A stretch of 64,000 bases of DNA from Allochromatium humboldtianum (GTDB lineage: Bacteria; Pseudomonadota; Gammaproteobacteria; Chromatiales; Chromatiaceae), in contig NZ_JABZEO010000004.1 of NCBI RefSeq assembly GCF_013385175.1, positions 186,001 through 250,000 of the forward strand. Direction: 5' to 3'. Of the stretch, positions 44,732 to 53,411 are shown piece by piece (positions within the stretch are counted from its first letter, which is position 1; the number at the start of each line of letters is the position of its first letter). Position numbers and translations under genes: made by a program. A model generated the notes under the pieces. The model searched no databases, was not told where the DNA came from, and saw nothing but the letters and a program-made list of their open reading frames with translations.

Positions 44732-46189
44732 TCAGTCGGGCAGCACCGACCAGCCCGGGCGCAGCTTGGCCTGGTAGATGAAGACATGATGCAGAAGGTA
44801 TTTCATCCAGTGTCCGGCCAGGCCGATCTCACCGAAGGTCAGATCCATGTCGCGTCCGTACTCGGGATAGGTCTCGTAGTCCGGCACGACCGGGAATACG
44901 GTCATGGTCGCCGCCGTGCCCTTGAAGAGATCCATCCCGGTCGAGGCCACGCAAGCCGCGCCCATCTCACCCATCGAGGCGGTGTGCGACAGCGTGGTCG
45001 CGCCATTGAGCAGATCGCGGATGTTCTCGGCCACGGCCTTCCCGATGGTCGCCGAAGGCATGCCGGTGCGCGGCGGCGTCGGGCTGATCTGCAGACCGCT
45101 CGGACTCTTCATCACCTTGCTGATCGGATGCGGCGGGGCGAAGGCGATGCCGATGGCGAAGATGTTCTTGTACTTCGGGGTCTGATAGGTCTTCGGCCAG
45201 TCGGCCTTGCTCCATTCCTCGAAGGGCTTGGGATTGTAGTCGGCGTCGACCTTCATGAAGCCGTTGGGCGCGAAGAGTTGCTCGGTGATGTCGCCCCCGG
45301 ACTTGTCATAGGCTTTGAGTCCCACGCCCGAGAAGGGCGGGATGAGCATGGAGAAATCGAACTCCAGCTCGTGGACACTGCCATCGAGCTGCTCGTAATG
45401 GATCTTGCCCGGCTCGACCTTGGTGACGGCCGCGCGGGTGATCCACTCCAGGCCGCGTTCGACCATCAGCGACTCGGCGAAGACCTTGCCGTTGGTCAGA
45501 TAGCCGCCACGGGTGATGTGCACGCCGCCCATGCCGAAGTCACCGAGTTCGTACTCGTTGCTGATCCAGACCACGCGCGCCAGATGGCGCACGCCGGCCT
45601 CACGCAGGACGTGATCGACATTGTAGATGTACTCGAAGGCCGCGCCCTGGCAGGTGCACATGCCATGTCCAGTGCCGATGACGAAGGTCTTGCGCGCGCC
45701 GGCCTTCATCTCCTGGACGCACTTCTGGAGCTGCTCGTTGGCCTCAAGCGCATGGGACGGGGTGCAGACCGACATGGTGTAGCCCTTCTCCGGCCCCAAC
45801 CCTGGGGTGGCGTCGAAGTTGAGCTTGGGGCCGGTGGCATTGACCAGATAATCGTATTCGATCTCGTCGCTCTGGCCGACTCGGGCAGGATCGGTGTACT
45901 CGATGGTGACGAAGGGACTCTCGTGCCCGCTGCCGCCCTCGGGATGGATCGAGACGGCGCGTGCCTGCCGGAAACCGACGTTGATCTTCTTGTAGACGGG
46001 CGCCAGCTCGAAGGTGACCTGGCGCTCGGTCATTTCACCCACGCCCACCCAGATGTTGGATGGAATCCAGTTCCACTTGGAATTGGGCGAGACCACGGTG
46101 ATCTGGTGCTGCTTGCCCACCCACTTGCCCAGATAGCGGGCGGTCGTATGGCCGGAGATACCGGCTCCGAGTATCAGGATACGTGCCAT
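44732..46189 (-). CDS. Sulfide:quinone oxidoreductase-like flavoprotein
   Basis: A 485-aa FAD protein of the SQR/flavocytochrome c-sulfide dehydrogenase group. It begins ARILILGAGISGHTTARYLG (FAD site) and has YLVNATGPKLNFD. Cys residues are at 142, 157, 178, 180 and 413; SQRs use a subset of such cysteines for the sulfur bridge. The C-terminal WMKYLLHHVFIYQAKLRPGW is the amphipathic membrane-binding part seen in SQRs. It would oxidise sulfide and reduce quinone at the membrane. The exact SQR type is not certain. AGGAGGAG precedes the ATG. Confidence 0.8.
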   Translation of the reverse strand: MARILILGAGISGHTTARYLGKWVGKQHQITVVSPNSKWNWIPSNIWVGVGEMTERQVTFELAPVYKKINVGFRQARAVSIHPEGGSGHESPFVTIEYTDPARVGQSDEIEYDYLVNATGPKLNFDATPGLGPEKGYTMSVCTPSHALEANEQLQKCVQEMKAGARKTFVIGTGHGMCTCQGAAFEYIYNVDHVLREAGVRHLARVVWISNEYELGDFGMGGVHITRGGYLTNGKVFAESLMVERGLEWITRAAVTKVEPGKIHYEQLDGSVHELEFDFSMLIPPFSGVGLKAYDKSGGDITEQLFAPNGFMKVDADYNPKPFEEWSKADWPKTYQTPKYKNIFAIGIAFAPPHPISKVMKSPSGLQISPTPPRTGMPSATIGKAVAENIRDLLNGATTLSHTASMGEMGAACVASTGMDLFKGTAATMTVFPVVPDYETYPEYGRDMDLTFGEIGLAGHWMKYLLHHVFIYQAKLRPGWSVLPD

Positions 46190-46345
46190 GGCAAGACTCC
46201 TCCTAAGGCTGTTATTGTCGATTCGGGTCACTGACCGGCATTCGAGCGCGCTCGGCCACACGGCGTTCTCGGTCGGCGGGCGCGGGCGGCGCTGACAGTC
46301 GCATTCTTAACCGCCCGATCGGGCCTTGTCGAGCCTCGAAACGGC

Positions 46346-47620
46346 TCAGCCGCGCACCTCGCCGTCACCCAGCACCACGAACTTCACCGAGGTCAGCCCT
46401 TCCAGCCCGACCGGCCCGCGCGCATGGAACTTGTCGGTACTGATGCCGATCTCGGCGCCCAGACCATATTCGAAGCCGTCGGCGAAGCGTGTCGAGGCGT
46501 TGACCATGACCGAACTCGAATCGACCTCGCGCAGAAAACGCCGTGCGCGCGAATAGTCCTCGGTGACGATGGCTTCGGTATGGGCCGAGCTGTGCAGGGC
46601 GATGTGATCCATGGCTGCGTCCAGCCCCTCGACCACACGGATCGACAGGACGGGCGCCAGATACTCGGTGTCCCAATCCTCATCGGTTGCCGGGATGGCG
46701 TCGGCGATGAGTTCCAGGGTCTGTGGACAGCCGCGCAGTTCCACGCCCTTGTCGCGATAGGCCGCCGCGAGCCGGGGCAGGATGGCCGCCGCCACGGGCG
46801 CATCGACCAGCAGCGTCTCCATCGTATTGCAGGTGCCGTAGCGCTGGGTCTTGGCGTTCATCGCAATGGCGAACGCCTTGTCGAGATCGGCGTGCTCATC
46901 GATGTAGACATGACAGATGCCGTCGAGATGCTTGATGACCGGCACCCGCGCCTCACGACTGATGCGCTCGATCAGCCCCTTGCCGCCGCGCGGGATGATG
47001 ACGTCGATCGACTCGGGCATGGTGATCATGGCGCCCACGGCGGTACGGTCGGTCGTGGCCACGACCTGGACGCCATCCTCGGGCAGTCCGGCGCTCGCCA
47101 GACCGGCCTGGATGCAGCGCGCGATCGCCTGGTTGGACTCGAAGGCCTCCGAGCCGCCGCGCAGCACCGTGGCATTGCCCGACTTGAGACAGAGCGCGGC
47201 GGCGTCGGCGGTGACATTGGGCCGAGATTCGTAGATGATGCCGACCACGCCGAGCGGAACGCGCATCCGTCCGACCTGGATGCCGCTCGGACGATAGTCG
47301 AGATCCGTGATGGCTCCGACCGGATCGGGCAGGGCCGCGACCTGACGCACGCCCTCGATCATGGCATCGATGCGCCCCGGCGTCAGTTCGAGCCGATCGA
47401 GCAACGCCGCGTCCAGACCCTTGGCCGCTCCAGCCTCCAGATCGTGCCGATTGGCTGCGGCGATGGTCGCGCGCTCGGCGTCCAGCCGCTCGGCGATCGC
47501 CAGCAGCGCCGCATTCTTGGCCGCCGTGCTCGCCCGTGCCAACCGGCGCGAGGCCGCACGCGCGCGTCGGCCGAGGTCGGTCATGTAAGCCTGGATGTCC
47601 TGAATCTCTGGATCGGTCAT
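46346..47620 (-). CDS. proA: Gamma-glutamyl phosphate reductase
   Basis: A 424-aa aldehyde-dehydrogenase-fold enzyme of proline synthesis. The [23 protein letters not shown] signature is shown in part ([15 protein letters not shown]), the catalytic Cys is in [14 protein letters not shown], and [19 protein letters not shown] and [18 protein letters not shown] are typical. The start [10 protein letters not shown] is preferred over an upstream extension. In many gammaproteobacteria nadD follows directly; here the SQR pair lies between. Confidence 0.96.
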   Translation of the reverse strand: MTDPEIQDIQAYMTDLGRRARAASRRLARASTAAKNAALLAIAERLDAERATIAAANRHDLEAGAAKGLDAALLDRLELTPGRIDAMIEGVRQVAALPDPVGAITDLDYRPSGIQVGRMRVPLGVVGIIYESRPNVTADAAALCLKSGNATVLRGGSEAFESNQAIARCIQAGLASAGLPEDGVQVVATTDRTAVGAMITMPESIDVIIPRGGKGLIERISREARVPVIKHLDGICHVYIDEHADLDKAFAIAMNAKTQRYGTCNTMETLLVDAPVAAAILPRLAAAYRDKGVELRGCPQTLELIADAIPATDEDWDTEYLAPVLSIRVVEGLDAAMDHIALHSSAHTEAIVTEDYSRARRFLREVDSSSVMVNASTRFADGFEYGLGAEIGISTDKFHARGPVGLEGLTSVKFVVLGDGEVRG

Positions 47621-47810
47621 GGATCGGAACCCGTCTCGATTGCGCATTGAACTGGGATGAATTCGGCGAGCATGATGCCATGATTCACACGCACATGACA
47701 CAGCCGCACGGCGCGAAGAACTCCGGCCCATTGCTGCTTCGAGCCGCGCGATCCGGGCTATCTGTTCGGCAAGCCCAACGACAGGCTCGCGATCAAGACC
47801 TGAAACGAAA

Positions 47811-47832
47811 GAGCCCGCCGGGCGGCGGGCTC
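47811..47832 (-). terminator. Rho-independent terminator of the SCP2 gene
   Basis: On the minus strand the 9-bp stem GAGCCCGCC/GGCGGGCTC around GCCC is followed by TTTCGTTTC. It lies about 30 nt after the SCP2-domain gene stop. Confidence 0.8.
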
Positions 47833-47861
47833 CAGGGACGGATCGGAGCGAAACGGCTCGA

Positions 47862-48281
47862 TCACTTGATCTCGTCGGTGTCGAGCTGCTGCATCAGGCC
47901 GAAGCTCTTGACGAAGGGATTGGCCATGCGCGGATCCTTGATGATGGCCTTGTAGTCACCCACTTTGAACTTCAGCTTGCCGGTGGCGAAGGCCGTGCCC
48001 ATGCCCATCATGCCGATGCCGTTCTCGACCCACTTGAGCCAATCCTTCAGATCGGCGCGCATGTCCCAGTTCGGGGCCGGATCGCTCTCGGACCAGTCTC
48101 CCGCACGCACGCAGACGCCCTTCTCGACCACGAATACACCGCGCGGATTTTCCTCGTCCTTGAAGCCGCAGGTGATGACCGAGTTGAAGTCGATCTCGGC
48201 GAGCTTGTCGCACACCTCGGGTTCATTGTTCCAGGCTTCCATGAGTTGCTTCATCCAACCATCGGAAAAGAGTGCGGACAT
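47862..48281 (-). CDS. SCP2 sterol-binding domain protein
   Basis: A 139-aa protein. The pattern [20 protein letters not shown], then [17 protein letters not shown] and [16 protein letters not shown] is that of an SCP2/MDC-like lipid-binding fold. It could bind quinone, hopanoid or acyl lipids; no catalytic residues are visible. GGAGGATCG precedes the ATG. It is monocistronic and divergent from ubiG. Confidence 0.8.
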   Translation of the reverse strand: MSALFSDGWMKQLMEAWNNEPEVCDKLAEIDFNSVITCGFKDEENPRGVFVVEKGVCVRAGDWSESDPAPNWDMRADLKDWLKWVENGIGMMGMGTAFATGKLKFKVGDYKAIIKDPRMANPFVKSFGLMQQLDTDEIK

Positions 48282-48442
48282 GTGTATCGATCCTCCAGTG
48301 TGAGCGGCTTGGATTTCGTTTTGAACGCGGGTCTCGGCCCACGCGAGCGAGGATTCTACCAGGATCGGCAGCAAGAATACCGGCCAAGCGGTTTAGAATG
48401 TCGTCATCCTCAAAGACAGCATCGGACTCTCAAACAGACACC

Positions 48443-49165
48443 ATGACCGAACAGCATCACAACGTCGATCACGCCGAGATCAGCAAGTTCGAGGCCCTGG
48501 CCTCGCGCTGGTGGGATCCGCACAGCGAGTTCAAGACGCTCCACGACATCAATCCCCTGCGCCTGGACTATGTCGAGCGCGGCGCCGGCGGGCTGGCCGG
48601 CAAGCGCGTGCTCGACGTCGGCTGCGGCGGCGGCATCCTCTCCGAAGGCATGGCCCTGCGCGGCGCTCAGGTCATGGGCATTGACATGGGCGACATGCCG
48701 TTGCGCGTGGCCGAACTCCATACGCTCGAGAGCGGCGTGGAGGTCGAGTACCGGCGCGTGCCGGTCGAGACCCTGGCGCTGGAGCAGCCGGGCGCCTTCG
48801 ATATCGTCACCTGCATGGAGATGCTCGAACACGTGCCCAACCCGGCCTCGGTGGTCGACGCCTGTGCGCGGCTGGTGCGTCCGGGCGGTCGGGTGTTCTT
48901 CTCGACGCTCAACCGCAATCCCAAGTCCTATCTGATGGCCGTGGTCGGGGCCGAGTACATCATGCGCATGCTGCCGCGCGGCACCCATGATTATTCGCGT
49001 TTCATCCGCCCGTCGGAGCTGGATGCCTGGATCCGTCCGACGCCGCTGCGCACCACGGATATGACCGGCATGGTCTACAACCCGCTCACCCAGGTCTACC
49101 GGCTCGACCCGCACGATCTGGACGTGAACTATCTCGTGACCTGTGTGCGCGACACCCATGGCTGA
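48443..49165 (+). CDS. ubiG: Ubiquinone biosynthesis O-methyltransferase UbiG
   Basis: A 240-aa SAM-dependent enzyme for both O-methylations of ubiquinone synthesis. It has [43 protein letters not shown] shown in part ([18 protein letters not shown]), [10 protein letters not shown] and [13 protein letters not shown]. The start at MTEQHH is preferred by family length; ATG 48398 is also in frame. Its end overlaps the next gene by 8 nt. Confidence 0.95.
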   Translation: MTEQHHNVDHAEISKFEALASRWWDPHSEFKTLHDINPLRLDYVERGAGGLAGKRVLDVGCGGGILSEGMALRGAQVMGIDMGDMPLRVAELHTLESGVEVEYRRVPVETLALEQPGAFDIVTCMEMLEHVPNPASVVDACARLVRPGGRVFFSTLNRNPKSYLMAVVGAEYIMRMLPRGTHDYSRFIRPSELDAWIRPTPLRTTDMTGMVYNPLTQVYRLDPHDLDVNYLVTCVRDTHG

Positions 49166-49850
49166 TCCGCGTCCGCCGCGCGATGCTCTCGTGCTCTTCG
49201 ATCTCGACGGCACCTTCGCCGATACCGCGCCCGACATGGCCGCCGCGCTCGACAGGCTCATGCGTCGTCACGGGCGCCCTCCCCTGCCCTTCGAGCGGGT
49301 GCGGCCCCATGCCTCGCACGGGGCGCCCGGCATCCTCCGGGTCGGCTTCGGACTCACGCCCGAGGATGCCGACTATGAGCCGTTGCGCCGCGAATATCTG
49401 CGCATCTACGAGAGCGCCCTGGTCGACCGGACCGCGCCCTTTCCGGGTATGGTCGAGCTGGTCGACACGCTGGAGGCGCGCGGTCTGCCCTGGGGCATCG
49501 TCACCAACAAGTCGACCGCGTTGGCCGAACCCCTGCTGGAGCGGCTCGGTTTCCTGGAGCGCGTGGCCTGTCTGGTCTGCGGCGACACCACGCCGCGTCC
49601 CAAGCCGCATCCGGATCCGCTGCTCTATGCCTGTGATCTCCTGGGCGTCGCGCCCGAGCGCGGCTGGTACGTCGGCGATGCCGAGCGCGACATCCAGGCC
49701 GGACTGGCCGCCGGCATGGGCACGCTCGCCGCGCTCTTCGGCTATCTGGGACCGGACGACGATCCACGCGCCTGGGGCGCGCACGGGATGATCGAGCACC
49801 CCATGCAACTGCTCGACTGGCTCGATTACGAAGCCGATCGCAACGATTGA
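49158..49850 (+). CDS. HAD-family phosphatase (MupP or phosphoglycolate phosphatase)
   Basis: A 230-aa HAD hydrolase. Motif I is [14 protein letters not shown], motif [13 protein letters not shown], motif [15 protein letters not shown] and motif [14 protein letters not shown]. It overlaps ubiG and is followed by a yciK-type gene. The order ubiG-HAD-yciK is that of Pseudomonas mupP, which dephosphorylates MurNAc-6-phosphate in peptidoglycan recycling, so MupP is at least as likely as Gph. Sequence alone cannot decide. The motif I residue after T is Phe rather than the common Leu. Confidence 0.85.
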   Translation: MADPRPPRDALVLFDLDGTFADTAPDMAAALDRLMRRHGRPPLPFERVRPHASHGAPGILRVGFGLTPEDADYEPLRREYLRIYESALVDRTAPFPGMVELVDTLEARGLPWGIVTNKSTALAEPLLERLGFLERVACLVCGDTTPRPKPHPDPLLYACDLLGVAPERGWYVGDAERDIQAGLAAGMGTLAALFGYLGPDDDPRAWGAHGMIEHPMQLLDWLDYEADRND

Positions 49851-49891
49851 CCACCGATCACCGAACCGACGACTGAACACTGAAAACACGC

Positions 49892-50656
49892 ATGTCCACT
49901 GATCAATCCTCGAATTCCAACGGCGGTCGGCTCCAGGACCGCGTCATCCTCGTCACAGGCGCCCTGGAAGGACTGGGACGCGCCGTGTCACTGGCCTGTG
50001 CCGCCGAGGGCGCGACCGTCATCCTGTCGTCCTTCGATCAGGCCGATCTGGAGCCGGTCTACGACCAGATCTTCGACGCCGGTCATCCCGAGCCGGCCAT
50101 CCTGCCGCTGAATCTGGAGACGGCGACCGAGTCCGACTTCATCGCCGCCGCCAACGTCATCGGCGACACCTTCGGGCGGCTCGACGGTCTGGTCCACTGC
50201 GCCGCTTCCGCGCCCTTTCTGAGCCGCATCGACGACTATGACGCCTCCGAATGGGAGCGGGTGATCCGGGTCAACCTCAACGCGCCCTTCATGCTCACCC
50301 AGGCCTGTCTGCCGCTGCTGCGTCTGGCCGAGGACGCCTCCATCGTCTTCACCGCCGACCGGGTCGGACGTCAGGGTCTGGCCTACTGGGGCGCCTACGC
50401 CGCCGCCAAGTTCGGCATCGAGGGTCTGATGCAGGTACTGGCCGAAGAGACCCGCGAATCCGGCCGCATCCGCGTCAACAGCCTCGATCCCGGCGTCCTG
50501 CGCACCGCGATGCGCGCCAGCCTCTATCCGGGCGAAGATCCCAACAGTCACCCCGATCCGGCGACCGTAGCCGACGCCTATGTGCAGTTGCTCGGCCCCG
50601 AGGGACGCGGGCTGACCGGACGCGCGCTGCGGGTCGAGCATGGCCGTGCGGTCTGA
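49892..50656 (+). CDS. YciK-like short-chain dehydrogenase/reductase
   Basis: A 254-aa SDR. The cofactor motif is VILVTGALEGLGRAV (the usual T-G-A-x-x-G-x-G), the active site AYWGAYAAAKFGIEGL holds Tyr and Lys, and NLNAPF-like VNLNAPFMLTQA is present. The catalytic Ser position reads FTADRVGR, where Ser is replaced, as often seen in YciK. The substrate is unknown. It follows the HAD gene by 41 nt. Confidence 0.85.
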   Translation: MSTDQSSNSNGGRLQDRVILVTGALEGLGRAVSLACAAEGATVILSSFDQADLEPVYDQIFDAGHPEPAILPLNLETATESDFIAAANVIGDTFGRLDGLVHCAASAPFLSRIDDYDASEWERVIRVNLNAPFMLTQACLPLLRLAEDASIVFTADRVGRQGLAYWGAYAAAKFGIEGLMQVLAEETRESGRIRVNSLDPGVLRTAMRASLYPGEDPNSHPDPATVADAYVQLLGPEGRGLTGRALRVEHGRAV

Positions 50657-50699
50657 AGTCTTCACGGCCTGACCGCGACCGATCGATGGAGCGCCCGCC

Positions 50700-52430
50700 A
50701 TGGAACTGACCAACCACATCATCCTGCTCGGCTCGGCGGTCGTCTTCGTCAGCGTGCTGGCGAGCGTGGTGACAGCGCGCGTCGGGGCGCCGCTGTTGCT
50801 GGTGTTCCTGGTGATGGGGATGCTGTTCGGCGAGGACGGTCCGGGCGGCATCGCCTTCGACGACGTCCAGCTCGCGCATCTGCTCGGCAATCTGGCGCTG
50901 GCCGTCATCCTGTTCGACGGCGGTCTGGCCACCTGCTACAAGGACTTTCGCGTCGGTCTGCGCCCGGCGCTCGGACTGGCCACGCTCGGCGTGCTCATCA
51001 CCACCGCCATCACCGGACTGTTCGCGGTCTGGTGGCTGGATCTGGACTGGCTGGAAGGGTTGCTGCTCGGCGCCATCGTCGGCTCGACCGACGCGGCGGC
51101 GGTGTTCTCGCTGCTGCGCTCCAACGGCATCGAACTCAAGCAGCGCGTCGGTGCAACCCTGGAGATCGAATCGGGCAGCAATGATCCGATGGCGATCTTC
51201 CTGACCATCGCCCTGATCGAGCTGTTGCTGAATGCTCAGGGCAACATCGGGCTGGTGCTCCTGACCGAGTTCGTGCGTCAGATGGGGCTCGGCGCCCTGT
51301 TCGGGCTGGCGGGCGGCTTCGTCCTGGTGTGGCTCGTCAACCGACTGAAGATGTCGGCCGGACTCTATCCGCTGGCGATCATGGCTGGCGGACTCTGTCT
51401 GTTCGGGGTCACGGCCACGCTGAACGGCAGTGGCTTTCTGGCCATCTATCTGGCCGGCATCGTGATCGGCAATCGACCGCTCGAAGCGCGTCTGGAGATC
51501 AAGCGTTTCCATGACGGTCTGGCGCGGCTGGCCCAGATCGGCATGTTCCTGATACTGGGGCTGCTGGTCACGCCCTCGGATCTGCTGCCGGTGGCGCCCG
51601 ATGCCCTGCTGTTCGCTCTGGTGCTGATCCTGGCGGCGCGTCCGCTGGCCGTCTGGCTGTGCCTGCTGCCTTTCCGTTTCTCCTGGCGCGAACAGATCTT
51701 CATCGGCTGGGTCGGGCTGCGCGGGGCGGTGCCCATCATCCTGGCGCTCTTCCCATTGCTCGCCGGGCTGACCCTGGCCCCGATGATCTTCAATATCGTC
51801 TTCTTCGTGGTCCTGGTCTCGCTGCTGATCCAGGGCTGGACGGTGATCGCGCTGGCGCGCCGGCTGGATCTGGAGGTTCCGCCCAGCACCCATCTGGTGC
51901 AGCGGGTGGAACTCGACATTCCGGGTCAGCAGGAACTGGAGTTCGTCGGCTACCGCCTGGCGGAGAACGCCCCGATCGTCGTCGAGACCTCGGTGGCTCA
52001 GACACGTCTTCCGCCGGGGTCGCGTCTGGTCGCCGTGCTGCGCGATGGGCGGCTGCTCGATCAGTGCGGCCCGGTGACGGCGCACGCGGGCGATCATGTC
52101 TATCTGCTGGCCGATCCGGGCGATCTGGCCGAGCTGGACCGGCTCTTCGTCGCCGTGCCAGAGACCGAGCGTCTGTCGGAGCGTGCCTTTTTCGGCGAGT
52201 TCGTGCTCGCCGGCGAGGCCCGGCTGGCCGATCTCTGCGCCTTCTATGGTCTGAAGGTTCCGAGTGAGGATGGACAGCTCACGCTCGATGCCCTGATCCG
52301 GCGCGAACTCAATGCGCATCCCGTGGTCGGCGACCGGCTCCAGCTCGGCGCGGTGGAACTGGTGGTGCGCGCCGTCGACGAGGATCGCGTCGTCCAGGTC
52401 GGACTCAAGTTGCCGCGGGCGGATCGATGA
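50700..52430 (+). CDS. CvrA/NhaP2-type K+/H+ antiporter
   Basis: A 576-aa protein. About 12 membrane helices cover residues 1-390, including LALAVILFDGGLATCYKDF and the ion-binding GAIVGSTDAAAVFSLL (Asp near 130) and ESGSNDPMAIFLTIAL. A TrkA_C/RCK-like region (ELEFVGYRLAENAPIVVE ... DHVYLLADPGDLAELDRLF) and a CorC_HlyC-like C-terminal domain follow, the layout of CvrA. It exchanges potassium or sodium for protons in the inner membrane. It is 43 nt after the SDR gene. Confidence 0.88.
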   Translation: MELTNHIILLGSAVVFVSVLASVVTARVGAPLLLVFLVMGMLFGEDGPGGIAFDDVQLAHLLGNLALAVILFDGGLATCYKDFRVGLRPALGLATLGVLITTAITGLFAVWWLDLDWLEGLLLGAIVGSTDAAAVFSLLRSNGIELKQRVGATLEIESGSNDPMAIFLTIALIELLLNAQGNIGLVLLTEFVRQMGLGALFGLAGGFVLVWLVNRLKMSAGLYPLAIMAGGLCLFGVTATLNGSGFLAIYLAGIVIGNRPLEARLEIKRFHDGLARLAQIGMFLILGLLVTPSDLLPVAPDALLFALVLILAARPLAVWLCLLPFRFSWREQIFIGWVGLRGAVPIILALFPLLAGLTLAPMIFNIVFFVVLVSLLIQGWTVIALARRLDLEVPPSTHLVQRVELDIPGQQELEFVGYRLAENAPIVVETSVAQTRLPPGSRLVAVLRDGRLLDQCGPVTAHAGDHVYLLADPGDLAELDRLFVAVPETERLSERAFFGEFVLAGEARLADLCAFYGLKVPSEDGQLTLDALIRRELNAHPVVGDRLQLGAVELVVRAVDEDRVVQVGLKLPRADR

Positions 52431-52553
52431 CAGGGAGCCGGCGTGATCTGATCATGCAGGTCGAGGAACTCGAAGGTATGCGGTGCGTCCCGTACCGCAC
52501 CCGATACGGGAATTCTGCGCGCTGGACGTCTGGGAGCGGGACGGACCATTCCA

Positions 52554-53192
52554 TTATTCGACGGGGCGCGACGGCTCCAAGCCGGCTATCTGGTCGTGCT
52601 CGACATACTCGGCATCGATCCGGTAGGCCGCCACGGCGATCTCGTGACGAAAGGGCTCGATCAGCAGGGTTCCGCTGACGCGCACGACATCGAAGACACC
52701 GGCGCGATGCGGCTTGCCCTCGGGCATGACGACACGGATGGTCTGGTTGGCCGGCGGCGGCGGGACATGAATGCAGCCGCCGTAATAGGGAATCAGCAGG
52801 AATTCGCTGAGAACATCGGTCTCGAAACCGAGCGGCACCAGAAAGCCGGTGAGACTGATCCGCCGCCCGGCCAGCCGTGGCACCGTCGGCGCAGCGTTCC
52901 AGAGTTCCGTGATCTGCTCCATGATCGCGACCGCGCGCGGATCCTCGTCAGGGATGTTCTCGACCTCGAGTTCCTCCAGCAGCGCTTCCGGCTGCCAGTC
53001 GGGCGGTAACAGCGCATCCCAGTCCAGCTCTTCGAAGCCTTCGCGCGCGACCAGGGGCGAGTCCGACACGCGGCCGTGCGCATCTGCGCGGCGTTCAGCA
53101 TCCGCGTCCGGATCGTCGCCACAGGCGGTGAGCACGAGACCCAGGGTGAGTGTCAGGACCGGCAGCAGCCGGATCGGTCTGGAGTGCGGCAT
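52554..53192 (-). CDS. DUF3299 lipoprotein, divergent from the zinc operon
   Basis: A 212-aa protein. The signal is PVLTLTLGLVLTAC with a lipobox ending at the Cys, so it is a lipoprotein. The C-terminal domain has GRRISLTGFLVPLGFETDV and LLIPYYGGCIHVPPPPANQ, the DUF3299 signature with a Cys-His pair that could bind metal. It shares its upstream region with a Zur-like operator and the zinc-uptake genes, which suggests a metal-linked role. The periplasmic location is inferred. Confidence 0.8.
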   Translation of the reverse strand: MPHSRPIRLLPVLTLTLGLVLTACGDDPDADAERRADAHGRVSDSPLVAREGFEELDWDALLPPDWQPEALLEELEVENIPDEDPRAVAIMEQITELWNAAPTVPRLAGRRISLTGFLVPLGFETDVLSEFLLIPYYGGCIHVPPPPANQTIRVVMPEGKPHRAGVFDVVRVSGTLLIEPFRHEIAVAAYRIDAEYVEHDQIAGLEPSRPVE

Positions 53193-53334
53193 TACGGGTC
53201 TCCCGGTGCGCGAATGAGTGGCGGCTGAGGTCGGATTCGACCGAAGTGGACAGTCTATCGGCTCGGACGCTCTGATGAGCGGCGGTGTTGCTCAAGAAGG
53301 TGTGCGTCTTCAGCCAAGAGGGGGCGATGTCCGG

Positions 53335-53363
53335 TTGTTCTGCGAAATGTTATTTCATAACAT
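53335..53363 (+). promoter_or_regulatory. Promoter of the zinc-uptake locus
   Basis: -35 TTGTTC (53335-53340) and -10 TAACAT (53358-53363), 17 bp apart, about 48 nt before the outer-membrane protein gene. The Zur-like box covers the spacer and the -10, so bound repressor would block RNA polymerase. Confidence 0.5.
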
Positions 53364-53366
53364 TCG
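53344..53366. promoter_or_regulatory. Zur-like operator
   Basis: AATGTTAT and ATAACATT form perfect arms around TTC (53346-53364), within GAAATGTTAT...ATAACATTCG. This matches the AT-rich GAAATGTTATA-type palindrome bound by gammaproteobacterial Zur, and the genes it controls are zinc uptake genes. Confidence 0.75.
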
Positions 53367-53411
53367 CGCTCGCCAATTCGACCGACATCCATCCAGGCAG
53401 GAGTCCCATTC

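Noticed and set aside
50475-52319. Long open frame (614 codons) on the minus strand
   Set aside because: Antisense to the CvrA-type antiporter and the SDR end. It has no domains and biased Gln/Asp/Arg composition.
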